A stretch of 64,000 nucleotides of DNA from Caprella mutica (Eukaryota; Arthropoda; Malacostraca; Amphipoda; Caprellidae). Each line of letters opens with the position of its first letter. The stretch's first letter is position 1. The stretch is taken from positions 207,803 through 271,802 of the forward strand of contig CANNZV010000499.1 of the NCBI GenBank assembly GCA_947561585.1, in the 5' to 3' direction. The notes beneath the pieces were generated by a model. The model saw only the letters and a program-made list of their open reading frames with translations, did no database searches and was not told the DNA's origin. Below are positions 12,935 through 24,177 of this stretch, piece by piece. The translations under genes and the position numbers were made by a program.

Positions 12935-13092
12935 AATATCAGAATGTATCGGAAAGTTTAACTATATGTGTTTAAAAAACATGTCTTATTTGTAAACCTG
13001 CGGTACTACAAGTTTTTTAGTATAATATACTAAACTGATGTGTACCAAATTTCAATTAATAATATTGAATATATAAGGAGAAATAAATACAT
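12935..13092. repeat. Dispersed repeat B, copy 1
   Basis: About 155 bp starting ATCAGAATGTATCGGAAAGT are repeated in the same orientation at 27888-28045 with about 80-85% identity by eye. It contains CACTACAAG-like and TATACTAAACT phrases and no ORF. It may be a SINE or a MITE fragment. Confidence 0.7.
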
Positions 13093-13117
13093 GAGTATAT
13101 AAGACATTGGCAACTGA

Positions 13118-13160
13118 GAGAGAAGAGCTGTGATTGGGTGGAATGTGATCCAATCACAGC
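13118..13160. repeat. Perfect short hairpin with CCAAT
   Basis: AGCTGTGATTGG and CCAATCACAGCT form a 12-bp perfect inverted repeat with a loop of about 14 bases. It could be the core of a small MITE or an NF-Y type site pair. No gene is adjacent. Confidence 0.4.
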
Positions 13161-13454
13161 TTGCGCATGTTTGTCTTCTCAATGAACACGTGGACTGTAG
13201 TGTGTTTATAGGCTACCAAACTGTATTTTTTTTGTGCCACACGACACTAACGTGTTTTACGCCGTAACGTAAATATTTTTTTAACTTTTAAATACAAAAA
13301 TATATTTGGCATTTATGTATGAACAAAGTCAAGAAAGGCCGATAGATTTAAAGGAATGACATGAAAGATATAAAGTAATTTTAAAAAGATGTGCTCAAAA
13401 AACACACGTCAAACTCATTAGGGATAAATTTAATAAACCAAAATCCCATACAAA

Positions 13455-14345
13455 ATCAAATAAAATTTATTCCAATACTGAACAGAATACAAAGGAGTTC
13501 AAATTTCTATACGTTTTCATTAACGAAATTTTTGCATAGTTGAGTTTATTAAATGCAAAAAATATTTCACAACATAACATTTTTTTTAATTTTTACTTCA
13601 GAATCACTGCGAGTATTTCGTAATGTTTGAACTTTGTACAAAACTTCACCTCAATATCAAAGATGTTGTCCGATGATGGTTTTCAATTTCCCAATCCTGT
13701 TATTGAGTTTCGAAGTGATTAACGACTGAATTGCCTCTGTAGCGGCCGTTGTTGTAAAACACCAACAGATAATAACAATAATAAGTTTCGAACCGATAAT
13801 ATTTCGGATGAAAGTTTTGATCTAAGGACACTTCTTAGTAATGTCATGACAAACTTTATACTTTACCGACATCCTCTGCAAGACTGAATGTTATCCGGTG
13901 TGTTTATTGGCACTGAAAGAGCAACAAAGAAAAAGAATGAGGCACCATCCGTGTGATAGGGATTGAGAACACGACCTGCAAATTGTCAGACGATCGAATT
14001 TTGGTACAGAATCTTACCACGTTGTTTTGGTTTGTGAATCTAAGAGGTTCTCACTCTGAAAAATTATAATCGCTAATCATTGGCTTTTGGTGGGTGATTA
14101 TAAAATATCTTAAAAAATGATATATGATATTGGATCGATTAACATTCAAACGTAAGTACGTTTCTATTATCTCTGTCCCCACATAAGTTCTTCCTCTTAA
14201 TCTTCTATGTCCCCACCATACCTTACATCTCTCAATCTTCCATGCCTCCCCCCTCCCCCATAACTTTCACCTCTCAATCTTCTATGTCCCTACCAAAACT
14301 TTCCTCTCTTAATCTTCTATGTCCCCATCATAACTTTCATCTCTT
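13455..14345 (+). repeat. Dispersed repeat A, copy 1
   Basis: This sequence recurs at 33655-34455 (same strand) and 43905-44345 (opposite strand). Shared landmarks include AAGACTGAATGTTATCCGGT, AATGAGGCACCATCCGTGTG and CTGCGAGTATTTCGTAATG. Copies 1 and 2 end in the same 35-bp C/T-rich minisatellite; copy 3 lacks it. No coding capacity is evident. It abuts the 3' end of the gypsy ORFs but has no partner at the other end, so I do not call it an LTR. Confidence 0.75.
14165..14345. repeat. 35-bp C/T-rich minisatellite
   Basis: About five units of AATCTTCTATGTCCCCACCA plus TAACTTTCCTCTCTT. The same array, longer, is at 34025-34455. The plus-strand ORF at 14242-14466 is produced by it. Confidence 0.8.
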
Positions 14346-14720
14346 GGGGAAATCATTACAACTCCAACACCGTTTTGAAGGAACTACTGTAATAGCAACA
14401 GGCATGAAAGGTAACTTGAAAACAATCTCTCCGTCTGAACAGATTTCTTTCTCAGTTTCTGTGTGATAAAAATCAGAGTGGGAATCTTCATAGGTAATGT
14501 CACCATCGTTGAAAATCTCCGGGACATTTTGAATAAGTGAAAAATCATGAGTTGTAATCAAACTATCCGTCAGTAGCTCCAAGTCAGTTACCTCAGACTG
14601 TTCATTGAGTTTCATAGATTTTTCCTCAAGCAGCTCCCAAAATAATGTTTCCATCTCTAATTCAAACCAATTGAATTCTTGACTGATTGAAGAGACACCG
14701 ACGGATACCTCGAAATGCAT
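14337..14720 (-). pseudogene. 3' ORF of the gypsy element, acidic, unassigned
   Basis: 127 residues, very rich in Glu, Asp and Ser, ending RCWSCNDFPKR. It lies after the integrase with several stops between (14720-15110). It may be the tail of pol or a third ORF. I see no signal peptide or membrane anchor, so I do not call it env. Confidence 0.35.
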
Positions 14721-15115
14721 ATCTCTCGTTCGTTGATAATCTTCCTCGTGGGTACAAACGTCGGGAATTTAGTCCTCAAATACCCTACAATGTGTTAGTT
14801 GAAGTCTAACCAAACAATCTTGAATATGGACCTCTGATCCTGCTAAACCTTAATGTACCTCCTCAGAGGATGTTGAATCACTTTCTGACATACAACCGCC
14901 GTCGAAAGCTGCAAACGATGCTCCTCCAACAAACTCATCCATTGAAGAATTTGAGACTACCTCCTCACCAAGTGGGAGCGACAGACCTCCGTCGACGATT
15001 TGATCATAAGTAGGATGTGCCAGAAGATAGGGTGAAGTCTTGTAAAAACGTCGCAGCTGCGTATGATATACATACCTTATGTTGTTTGGTACTTCTGATA
15101 ACGTAGGTAGCCTTA

Positions 15116-15810
15116 TTAGGGTAACACTTTATTATTTCGTAAGGACCAGTATATCTTACCGAGAGCTGGTCCACCAAACGTCATCCTGGGAAGTTCACAC
15201 GTATTGACCAGGTCTGAATGATGTGAATGAGGGATTGCCCTCTTCCAATACTCTGATTTATCAGTTGCTATCTGCAACCCAGCAGTATACACATGCTCTG
15301 AACCAATCAGAAACATTGATGGAGACACACCTAGTTCGGAGTGAGTAGGTGAATTGTATTGCACCACCAACTGTGGCATGGAAGTGTCCCAATTATTAGG
15401 CTCGGCTCCGAGGTTGCGCAACATTTCAGTAATAGCTCTGTTGGTCCGCTCCACCAGTCCATTACTCGTTGGCTTATAGTGGTGTGGATGTGTGTAATAG
15501 ACCAGTTCTTTAGTAAATCCGTGAACTCACGGGACCTAACCTTCGGACCGTTATCACTCAAGAGTTTCTGGGATAATTTAACCAATCAGGGCAGCACTCT
15601 GTTCTCCATCGCAAAAGCCACATTAGATGCATTCTTGTCCTTCAATGGTACCACAGCAAGCAACTTGAAATAATGGTCAACGGTCACTAAACAGCATACA
15701 TTCCTTCCACTAGTTTTAGATTGAGCCAAGAGGTCCACAGTCAACATCTGAAAAGGTGATGTAGTCTTTACTTTTGTTATGAGAGGTTGGGCTACACCAG
15801 CTATCTTCAC
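15116..15810 (-). pseudogene. Gypsy integrase core, frameshifted
   Basis: Three overlapping frames carry the D,D,E core. PFQMLTVDLL with TVDHYFKLLAVVPLKD (15586-15810) holds the first Asp. LLSDNGPKVRSREF (15331-15585) holds the second. MERTNRAITEMLRNL with WDTSMPQLVVQYNSPTHSELG (15116-15454) holds the Glu region and the typical downstream block. At least two frameshifts separate them. Role in the family: insertion of retrotransposon cDNA. Confidence 0.88.
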
Positions 15811-15870
15811 CCGTTGACATTGCTCTTATGTCTGAGTGACATCCGCAGCAACAACTGCTAGTGATGGGTG

Positions 15871-16280
15871 CTATATGTGTAAGGCCACGTCCTCTATCAA
15901 CTTCTGCCGGCCAGGATGACACCTGAAATAATGGAAAGTTAGATAGACCTCAACTAAAAAGTTTTGAGGTACCACAGGGACCAAAGTATTTTTTCTGTTA
16001 TAAACAAGAATTTCATCTACAATAGAATAATCTTTACTGTGCCTTCTATACTTCTTAATGGAACATGGCCAAGAACCGTCAGAGGGAGACACAACACGAC
16101 GTTTTACCTGAGATATATGGTTATGTTTCTGAATTTCGATTATCTCCATCCGCTCCAACCTAGTTGAGAAAGCGGATTCCGGAGATGATCCGTTACAGCT
16201 TCCAGCGACAACTGAAGTGAATATAGGGCTTTCATCCTTCATATCTGTGAAGGAGAACAACTTCATGAATGTATTGTCAA
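15871..16280 (-). pseudogene. Gypsy integrase N-terminal H2C2-type region
   Basis: The C-terminal third of the ORF at 15871-16764 reads IVDEILVYNRKN, VPQNFLVEVYLTFHY and RCHPGRQKLIEDV. This matches the integrase zinc-binding region that precedes the catalytic core: strand, His-rich helix, then HPG. The Cys-Cys half follows in a shifted frame at about 15800-15860. Confidence 0.8.
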
Positions 16281-16764
16281 TTGTTAACAAAACATTAAAA
16301 AGGTTTAATTGCAATCTATGATCTTCCATGAAATCTGACTCAAGTATAACACAAAATTTCAAATGGCAATCATCTATTATATAAAATTTATTGTTCAACA
16401 TTACATCATCGAATGATAGCGACAAAGGTACTTTACCCAAGACAGTAGTGCATCCCGTACCAACGCCAACTATCGCCATTACATAAGACTCAGTCCATTG
16501 ACATAAACTCTGGCTGACTTTAGACCTTCGAACCACACTCACCTGAGCTCGACTGTCCAACAAGGCACAAGCCATAATTCCATTAACTTGCGACATTAGA
16601 GAAGCACTGTGAGTCCTATTATGAAGATTACACCAAGGTATTTTCAACCCAGAGTCATAAACTGTATTTATGTGCTTCATTGTCTCCCCCAGCTCACCCT
16701 CTTCACTTACATTGGACACAGCAGAAGGAACGGTTACAAATCTTGGAACTCGTATCCCGGTCAT
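16281..16764 (-). pseudogene. Second retropepsin-like domain between RNase H and integrase
   Basis: The segment has ACALLDSRAQVSVV, the position of the aspartic-protease active site (family D-T/S-G; here D-S-R). About 60-70 residues later comes CVILESDFMEDHRLQLNL, the position of the family's ILG.DFL block. Between them is an Ile/Val/Gly-rich stretch (AIVGVGTGC). It shares an open frame with the integrase zinc region, so it belongs to this pol polyprotein. Another protease-like domain already lies in the usual place before RT (22050-22390). Confidence 0.6.
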
Positions 16765-17200
16765 TCCACTAGTGGGTTATAGTGGATTCCGGCTACACAA
16801 TGTAGATGCACTCTCTGAGCGCTTTTACTGGCAGTAACAAAAGGATAAGTGTAAACGATATGAAACAGTCTTCCAAATTGCACTAATACAGCACAAATAT
16901 ATAAATGTGAAAAAGCCATTAACGCCTCTGCACAGAGTAATTGTCTGGGTTGCAACATTAACCTCAAATCTCTATTTCTTGATTTAGTCTTTGGTATCCC
17001 ATAACCATCGTGATGCCTCATCAACTCTGTTATCAATGCTGTTCAAAGATCACTGGCATCGCTCGTAGCACCTCTGGTCAGTTCTTTACTCTTACTAGCT
17101 ACTAAGAGACTTTGTACAATAGAGTCTCCTCCACCGGGGACCTCTTTTACTCGCAATATCCCTGAGAGCAAGTCCTCTGCATGGGAGGGGTCAGTTACGG
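16761..17200 (-). pseudogene. Gypsy pol spacer between RNase H and second protease
   Basis: Open frames at 16761-17036 and about 17045-17195 contain no known domain. The second begins DPSHAEDLLSGILRVKEV and is interrupted at about 17205 by the inserted palindromic element. Interpreted as pol linker because its flanks are RNase H on one side and protease-integrase on the other. Confidence 0.45.
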
Positions 17201-17204
17201 GTAA

Positions 17205-20200
17205 AATAATTAAGAGTAAACTAAAATGGCAACGATTAATTAGTAATGATATAAATAGAAAACAGTATAAATTGTAATAATATAATTAGAAAGATCTCAA
17301 TTACGGGAAATATAATTAAGAAACACTTAATTAAGAATCTCATAAAATGTGAAAAAATAATTACTTGTAAATTAATTTGAGGTAAAATAATAGTCAACCA
17401 AATAATTAGGAAAACTATAATTTCAAAACTCATATTTTTGAGTAAAATAATTGTAAAACTATTAAAATACAATAATATAATTAACGGTAAAATAAATAAT
17501 AACATTCAAATTGAGGAAAGATAATGACAAAACCTATAATTACCAATGATTTGATTACGAAACAACTAATTTGAAAACGCATAATTATCGATAAAATAGT
17601 TAGCACAAGTTTAATTTTCGCAAGTGTATTTAGCGTAAGTGTAATTAGCGCAAGTGTAATTAGCACAAGTGTAATTTGCGCAAGTGTAATTAGCGCAAAA
17701 ATGATCTGAGAAGCTCCACCCATTTCTTTTAGATCCAATGGCAAAGCTGGATACCTTCGATATCATGAATCTTTTTTACTTAACGTCATCAATGAATAGA
17801 ACCAATCACGGAATAAGACGTTCAAACGTAGTGTTTAGTGTGTAATTAGCACAAATTTAATTAGAGCAAAATAATTAGAGCAAAATAATTAGCGCAAAAT
17901 AATTAGCGCAATGTAATTAACGCAAATATAGTTTGAGCAAAATAATTTGCGCAAATTTAATCAAAATAAAATAATTAGCGCATATATAATTAGAGCAAAA
18001 CAATTAGCGCAATATAAGTAACGCAAATTTAATTAGAGCAAAATAATTAGCGCAAAAATACTCTGTTTACTGTCTAAGTACTCTTTACATATATACACTT
18101 AAAATGTCATATTCTTGTGTCAGTAGTATTTAAGAATTCTCATTATATAATAATTAAACAAATTCTGTTAAACTAACCTTTTTTTAACCAAGCTGCCTAC
18201 TGCTGCCGTCATTACTTCATGTTCAACTTACGATTATTTTAGCATACTGCTAATATACATTCTCTACATTTGTATCTGATTTACATTTCTATATTAAAAC
18301 ACTGAGAAATATATAACAGATACAAAAGAATCGTAATTTGAACATGAAGTAATGACGTCAGTAGTATGCAGCTCGGTTAAGAAAGATTACTTTATATTAA
18401 CTGAATTTGTTAAGTTATATAATGAATAATGAAAATTCTCAAATAATACTGACACAAAAATATGACATTTAAAGTGTATATAATATGTAAAAAAAAGTAC
18501 ACATACAGTTAAAAGAATAATTTTTGCGCTAATTATATTTCTCTAATTAAATTTGCTCTAATTATTTTGCTCTAATTATTTTGCTCTAATTATTTTGCTC
18601 TAATTATATTTGCGCTAATTATATTGCGTAACAATTTTTTGCTCTAAATATATTTGCGCTAATTATTTAGCTCTAATTAAGTTTAGCGCTAATTATTTAA
18701 AGTGTCTACATGCGCAAACATTTATCCTATTACCTTTATTTCTCACATTGACAAAGTAAGGACGTCACTATGGGCGGTCGCTGTTGAGACAGGTGGGCGG
18801 AGCGTATTTTTTGCGCTAATTATTTTTCTCTAATTATGCTTGCTTGCGCTAATTATTTTGCTCTAATTATAATTGCGCTAATTAATTTATTGTTAATTAA
18901 TTTATTGGAAATTGTAAGTTTTCTAATTAATTTATTCGTAGATATTTTATCACAAATTGTGCGTTTCCTTTTTATTTTACTGGATTTTAACTGTTTTCGT
19001 ATTAAATTGTTGCAAAATGTTTCGTTTCACATACGAATGCTATTCTTGTTTCAATTATGGAGGTTTAAATGAATTCGAAGAATTTCAGCGAGGCGTTTAC
19101 TTGACCTTAGGCAAAGTACCTGTAGAGGTACGAACAATAAATAGGAGGACTAGAACTACATACATTTCATCAAACTTCAATAGTCCAGAAAAAAATTATT
19201 TTATTTAGGCTAGCTGAGTAAAAAAATGAATTTTAATCTATATGTTGGTAAAAAACAGGATTGAACACATTAAACCGTGAAATTAATATAAGTTTTAACG
19301 CCTGCTTGAAAACAGAGTTGATCATATCACTGACGTTAAATAGAAATGAAATACAAGAGACTGAGAGAAGAAGATAGACAGAAAAGTGGTTATATGAATT
19401 AAGGAACATGGGATAGAAATAAAGTAAACTAAATCGAATGAGCCGAACTAAATCAATCATCCAATAACTACCACGAAAAATTAACAGAACATGAATTCCT
19501 ATAGCAAAGCAATAAATTTTTGAATAAAGAATTTTCATACATAAAATATTCATGAACGAAATGAAAGTTTAAATATGCATGGTATCAAGTGAACTAAAGA
19601 TATATTTATGGGCAAAAGGGCTAAAAGATAGAAAAGACGTAACATTTTAATTCCTCTACCCAACAACTTTAAAAGTTTAACTATTACAAATGTTAACAAA
19701 CTAGAACTTACCAATTTTTAATTTAACCAGACACTTGAGTTTGGGTTACTAACAGGTTTTCGCATACAATAACATATTAAATAATCAGCTTCAGAAATCA
19801 AGGAAAAAGTAATTAAATTTAGGAAAGGAAACTGTTATACTGTATCACCTGCTAAGGATTGAAAATTTAAATTGAACTGCTTTATTTATTTAGACATACA
19901 ATACAGCACACAAAATATTTTTTCCTAATTAACTTTTTTGAAATTATATTACTCCATTTTATGTGTTTTATAGATATTTTACGGCATTTTTTTTTCTAAT
20001 TAATTAGTTTTCTAGTTTTTTTATTGCATAATATTTGTTTCTAATTATTTCATTTCAAATTATTTTACTAAATTTTAGAATGTTTTGAATTATTAGTTTT
20101 GTAATTATTTTATCAGAATTTATTATATTGCATTTTATTGTTTTCTAATCAATGAGTTTCTAAATTTACGGTTTTCATATTAGTTTACCTGATTTTATTT

Positions 20201-20210
20201 TATCACAAAT
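17205..20210. mobile_element. ~3-kb palindromic foldback element inserted in gypsy
   Basis: Both sides are arrays of short AATTA-containing units in opposite orientation: left AATTAGCGCAAAATAATTAG (17590-18055), right GCGCTAATTATTTTGCTC (18525-18905). The centre is an inner inverted repeat (18110-18235 against 18325-18500) with a loop near 18240-18310. The outermost ends also match in inverted orientation: left GGTAAAATAATTAAGAGTAA, right complement GATAAAATAAAATCAGGTAA. The element separates gypsy RNase H from the rest of pol. The right side is longer than the left and may hold a second insertion (about 19000-19900). No transposase is seen. Confidence 0.75.
18957..19208 (+). CDS. Small unidentified ORF inside the palindromic element
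   Basis: From about 19018 the frame encodes a basic, non-repetitive peptide (MFRFTYECYSCFNYGGLNEF then ending SSNFNSPEKNYFI). Unlike the neighbouring frames it does not come from the AATTA array. No domain is recognised. It could be a captured exon, a transposase fragment or chance. Confidence 0.2.
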   Translation: MCVSFLFYWILTVFVLNCCKMFRFTYECYSCFNYGGLNEFEEFQRGVYLTLGKVPVEVRTINRRTRTTYISSNFNSPEKNYFI

Positions 20211-20580
20211 TGATGTCACCCCTCTGCATTAACAATATCATGCTCCCATTCACAGCAATGTTTGTCATTACGAGAAGCGCATCGGCGACCACATTCTCCC
20301 GTCCAGGAGTGTATTTCACTGTAAAGATGTACTCCCCAAGTTCACGAAACGTTCTTGCTAACCTCATGTTGACAATTTGGAGGTTTAAATACGGTGATCG
20401 GTACAAACTACGAATTCCACCCCAAAAAAGAATGGCCTCTACGTCCTAAGAGCCCACCGGATAGCTGCCAACTCTCTCTCGAGGGTGCTATATTTCACCT
20501 CAGCGAAATTGAACGCAACTGAAGCATAGGTTACAACTCAATGTTCTCCTCCCTGAACCGGTAACAGATGCATCGGTGAA
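20203..20580 (-). pseudogene. Gypsy RNase H domain
   Basis: In shifting frames one can read a TDAS motif near 20565 (first catalytic Asp), YSTLERELAAIRWAL at about 20490-20450 (catalytic Glu region), VEFVVCTDH near 20405, then YTPGRENVVADAL (the family's A-D-A-L-S-R end). The order and spacing are those of gypsy RNase H, which degrades the RNA strand during reverse transcription. Confidence 0.88.
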
Positions 20581-21827
20581 AACTGAAAAAAGGACCAGAG
20601 TTATCATTGTAATCAGGGAAAGCCAATTGTAAATCCTTAGCCATGAGTTCCTTCAACTGATTGAAAGATTGCTCCATCTCTTGAGTCCAGTCTATACTTC
20701 CCTTTTTATTTTTACCTGCAGTTGCAGTTCTTAAAGGCCTCATTATCCAGGAACAATTTGGAATTAATTTCCTCTGGAAATTCAATAGACCCAAAAATCT
20801 GCGAAGCTGAGTCTTCGTTGTTGGACGGTTTAAATTCTTGACTTCATCTATGTAGGAATCAGTTTTCTTTAAGCCCTCTCTTGACTGCAACCATTTGCAC
20901 TTTGCCAGATGAAGTTTTCTATCATATTCTTCCAAGGTGCGTAGAACTTTCCGAAAAAGCTCCGCATGCTCTTCGAAGGTGTCGCCCATAATCAGAATAT
21001 CATTTATATACACGATGACTTCCTGCCAAGAAAAAACCACTGAGGATCATTTTCCTGGTTCTCTGGAAAGCAGCGGGGGCGTTTCTCATTCCGAAAAACA
21101 ACCTTTTAAATTGCCAGTGTCCTCCAGCAGTGTAGAAAGCAGTATTTGGTTTAGTTTCGTCTGCCAATGGTACCTGATAATATCCTTTTATCAGATCTAA
21201 TGTAGTGAAGTACTGCACTCCAAACATTCCGAATACGGCATCACTCAGATTGGGAAGGAAGTGCTTATCAGCCTTCGTTACCGCATTTAATCTACGGTAA
21301 TCAATGCATAACCTAATAGTTCCATCCTTCTTACGTATCGGTACCACTGGACTAGACCACCCTGAACTACTCTGCTCAATCACATCAAGCAGCGCTAATT
21401 CACTGCATTGACACTCGATTTCTTCATTAATAGGTTTTGGAAATCTACGTGGTCGCTGGAAGATAGGCGTATAATCAATCAACTCTATACCTTGGGGAGG
21501 AACATTTATCAAACCCACTTCACTGGAATTACCAAAAACACCGTTATGATTCTCCAATAACTCGTGTGTAGCTTCTTTTTCACCTTCAGTTAGATGATTT
21601 TGCAAATCTACATCCGCCAAACAACCAAGGTCTCCTTCAGTTACCTTTAATATGTCATCCAGCACTACCAAAGAAATATGAGAACTCTTGGTTATCTCGT
21701 CCGGATCGATGACTGAAGAAGCTGTGCCAACTTGCTGACCCACTCGAACCTGTTCCGCTTTCGTTCCAATGTTACTGACCAGCACCCCTCGTTCCCTCAG
21801 AGCCACAGGAACCAATCCACTGACCAT
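20531..21827 (-). pseudogene. Gypsy reverse transcriptase, two frames
   Basis: The frame at 21000-21827 has SSGWSSPVVPIRKKDGTIRL (RT block 1), CIDYRRLNAVT, FTTLDLIKGYYQVPL (first catalytic Asp) and FGMRNAPAAFQR. A frameshift near 21020 leads to the frame at 20531-21040 with VIVYINDILI, where the family has Y-x-D-D: the first Asp of the pair is Asn here. TQLRRFLGLLNFQRKLIPN then follows as the connection domain. The catalytic substitution and frameshift argue for an inactive copy. Confidence 0.93.
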
Positions 21828-21839
21828 CTGTAATTAAGA

Positions 21840-22390
21840 GGAAGAGTCAGTCACATCAACAAAATACAATTCTCGTTCATTAATGGAACAAGACGAAGGA
21901 ACGAGTTTGAATTCTTACGGATAAATCCATTGAGTCTCTTCCAATTTAATTTCATTCGGTCTTAATACAGTAGGCTTAGTAATCAAAAGAGGTAGCTTAG
22001 ACCACACTGTACGGTAACTAGTTTCATCGGCAATATAGCAGTCCCAAACGGTTCCATTATCAAATTCTCTAAGTAAACGTCTGCGTTTCAGATCGATAAT
22101 TTGTTTATTACACCCAATGAATGGAGTACCTAAGATTACAAATAATTTAAATGTCTACCATGCATCACTAAAAATTCAGACTCACCAGATTGGTATCCAT
22201 GCAGGGTAAGAGATGTCCTCACTCATCCAAGAACTTCAGTAGATTTACCAATACCAAACCCTTTCACCTGAAGGCCTATTTCACGCTGAAAAGAAGTACC
22301 TGCTGATTGTAGTAGTTCTAATGAGGTTAAATTAGATTAAGCACCATTATCTATAAGCACTTTATACTATGTGCCTCATAATGTTAACTT
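21840..22390 (-). pseudogene. Gypsy protease (first retropepsin) and pol linker
   Basis: Reading the minus strand from about 22360, KVLIDNGA is an aspartic-protease active-site block in which Asn replaces the usual Thr or Ser. A stop follows directly, then a protease-like body. After a frameshift the ILGTPFIG block appears near 22135, and an open stretch continues into the RT region. This is the usual position for gypsy protease. Confidence 0.7.
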
Positions 22391-22700
22391 TGTCACGAGT
22401 CTGTTCTTATTCACACATCCAACCAAGGATATATGACAGTAATTAAAGACAGCTCGTTCTGTTATTTCTCTCGAAGCGTCTGATCGAGTTTTGTCTATCT
22501 GATCACCGTCAATATCAAGGCATTGACGAGACTGTTCACCTTCCTCCAAGGAAGGTTCATTAAATGAATCAACGGATAAGTTCTTATCAGTCTCGTCAGA
22601 ATGTTCCATATCTTGTGGCATAGTTTCCTCCTTCTGGCTTGTGAGCTTTGTACTAGTCTGCTCTGAGGTTTGCTCACCTTGCTCAGAGATTTCATTTTAA
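22376..22700 (-). pseudogene. Gypsy gag-pol linker, acidic
   Basis: The ORF at 22376-22621 is Asp/Glu-rich and joins the nucleocapsid region to the protease block without a recognised domain. Neighbouring frames (22495-22695) are shadows. Confidence 0.45.
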
Positions 22701-22814
22701 ATTTTAACTCTCGTTGTTGGCATATTGGACTTCGTACACATGGCTTTCTTCGACAATAAAAGGCCGCTCATTCCTCCTACCAAATTTATTTGAAATTAAT
22801 GGACAATTCATCTT

Positions 22815-23309
22815 CTAATGTTCTCTGGAGCCACAAACAAAGCATCTATTCTGCTTACCCCAACAATTATTTTCAGTATGTCCATTCTTACCACACTGCC
22901 TGCAGCAGATGTTCCTGCTTTGCCCACTCTGCTTCTGCCTATGGTCTGTATTCCTTACTTCTCTTTCAAAATACCTAGACCGTGGTGAACTCTGCTTATT
23001 ATTCCAGTGGACCCTCTGTTGACATGAGGGCGCCAAATAATGGTCAGACTCCCATGATTTACTCTGTTCTTTGTCCGGACTCTCACTGTCAGCCTTACTG
23101 TAGAACAATAAAACTTGTTCTCCTTCAGTCTTCTTTATAAGTTTTCCTTTCATCTTCTTCCTGTCGTTTTGCTCCGCCATCTTCTTAATCCTTTTCCAGG
23201 TTAATCCTCCCTCATCAGTGATACTGAATATACTCTCAGCTGTGTCAATTTGGTGGATTAAACTTGATGGAGCAGTGTCTCTCAACTTTTTCTTAAGCTG
23301 ATGTTCCAT
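22815..23309 (-). pseudogene. Gypsy gag nucleocapsid with CCHC zinc knuckles
   Basis: 164 residues. The first part is Lys/Glu-rich. The C-terminus has CRQCGKNGHTENNC, a perfect C-x2-C-x4-H-x4-C knuckle, followed by CFVCGSREH, the start of a second knuckle broken by the frame end. Zinc knuckles bind retrotransposon RNA. Confidence 0.88.
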
Positions 23310-23349
23310 TTTCGTGGGAGAATCTTTAAAAGCTCTAACAGCTAACTCT

Positions 23350-24176
23350 CTACAGTCTACAGTCTACACGTAGACAATATATAGCGCAAGTTTCTCCTGG
23401 CATCATAGATAACGGGCTGAAGTTTTCCCTTATTTTATCATTTCGGTCAATAGTTTTTGCTTTAAACCATGAAATTAACTTATCTTTAAGTTTACCATAT
23501 TTCATGTCAGCTCCACCAATAGCTCCATAGGGCACCGATCCCTCCAGATACCTTTCTAGATGAATACTCATTTCAAGTTGGGTTCCGTCATTTTTTGCTT
23601 CGAAATATCGCTCGTGAGAGTTGAGAAATTTTTCAAAGGAATTTGCTTTATCAGCTTTATCTGAATTGAATGCAGCAGGAGGGATGACTTCCTTTTTTCG
23701 ACCTAAGTCCTGAAGAGCTTTCAACAGCACACTGTCTTCATTATTTGTGGACCAACGCCTATTCTCCTTCTCTCAAACGAGTCTGGATCCAATTTGAATG
23801 GCTTCCTGCCCGAAGCATCATCACTAGAGGGTGATTCAAATCCTAGTAGCTTGGAGGCTTTTTGGTTTGTGTACGACTGAGGATTTTGAAAATAGATGAC
23901 ATTTTTTTCATCTCTGAGACTTTCTCCTAATTCCTTCCAACCACGAGACGTAACTAATCTCTCAAATATGTCCCTCCACCAACTGAAAGGTATCCAATGC
24001 CCAAAAGGCTTACATCGAAAGTCTGATGGCTCTGGTACATCATTAGAAAACAACTTTCCAATAAAGTTCATACGTGAAACTTCGTCAACAAACGCAAAAT
24101 CAGGTGATGGAAGAAGTAAAGTTCTGAAATTATCAATTGATGCAAGAATAGAGGAAGAATAATCAGAATCTGTCAA
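23350..24176 (-). pseudogene. Gypsy gag capsid region
   Basis: Two overlapping frames (23350-23730 and 23721-24176) joined by a frameshift near 23725. The second frame contains FEKFLNSHERYFEAK, LERYLEGSVPYGA and KLKDKLISWF, consistent with the helical capsid domain of gypsy Gag. Identification leans on the adjacent zinc knuckles. Confidence 0.65.
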
Positions 24177-24177
24177 C

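Noticed and set aside
13455..14345. LTR of the gypsy element
   Set aside because: It abuts the 3' ORF but has no matching copy beyond the gag start, and its other copies are not next to gypsy sequences.
14337..14720. Envelope gene of an errantivirus-like element
   Set aside because: The ORF is acidic and lacks a signal peptide, membrane anchor or Cys pattern; position alone is not enough.
17236..17744. Hydrophobic minus-strand ORFs (Ile/Leu-rich) suggesting membrane proteins
   Set aside because: They are translations of AATTA-rich tandem units in the palindromic element.
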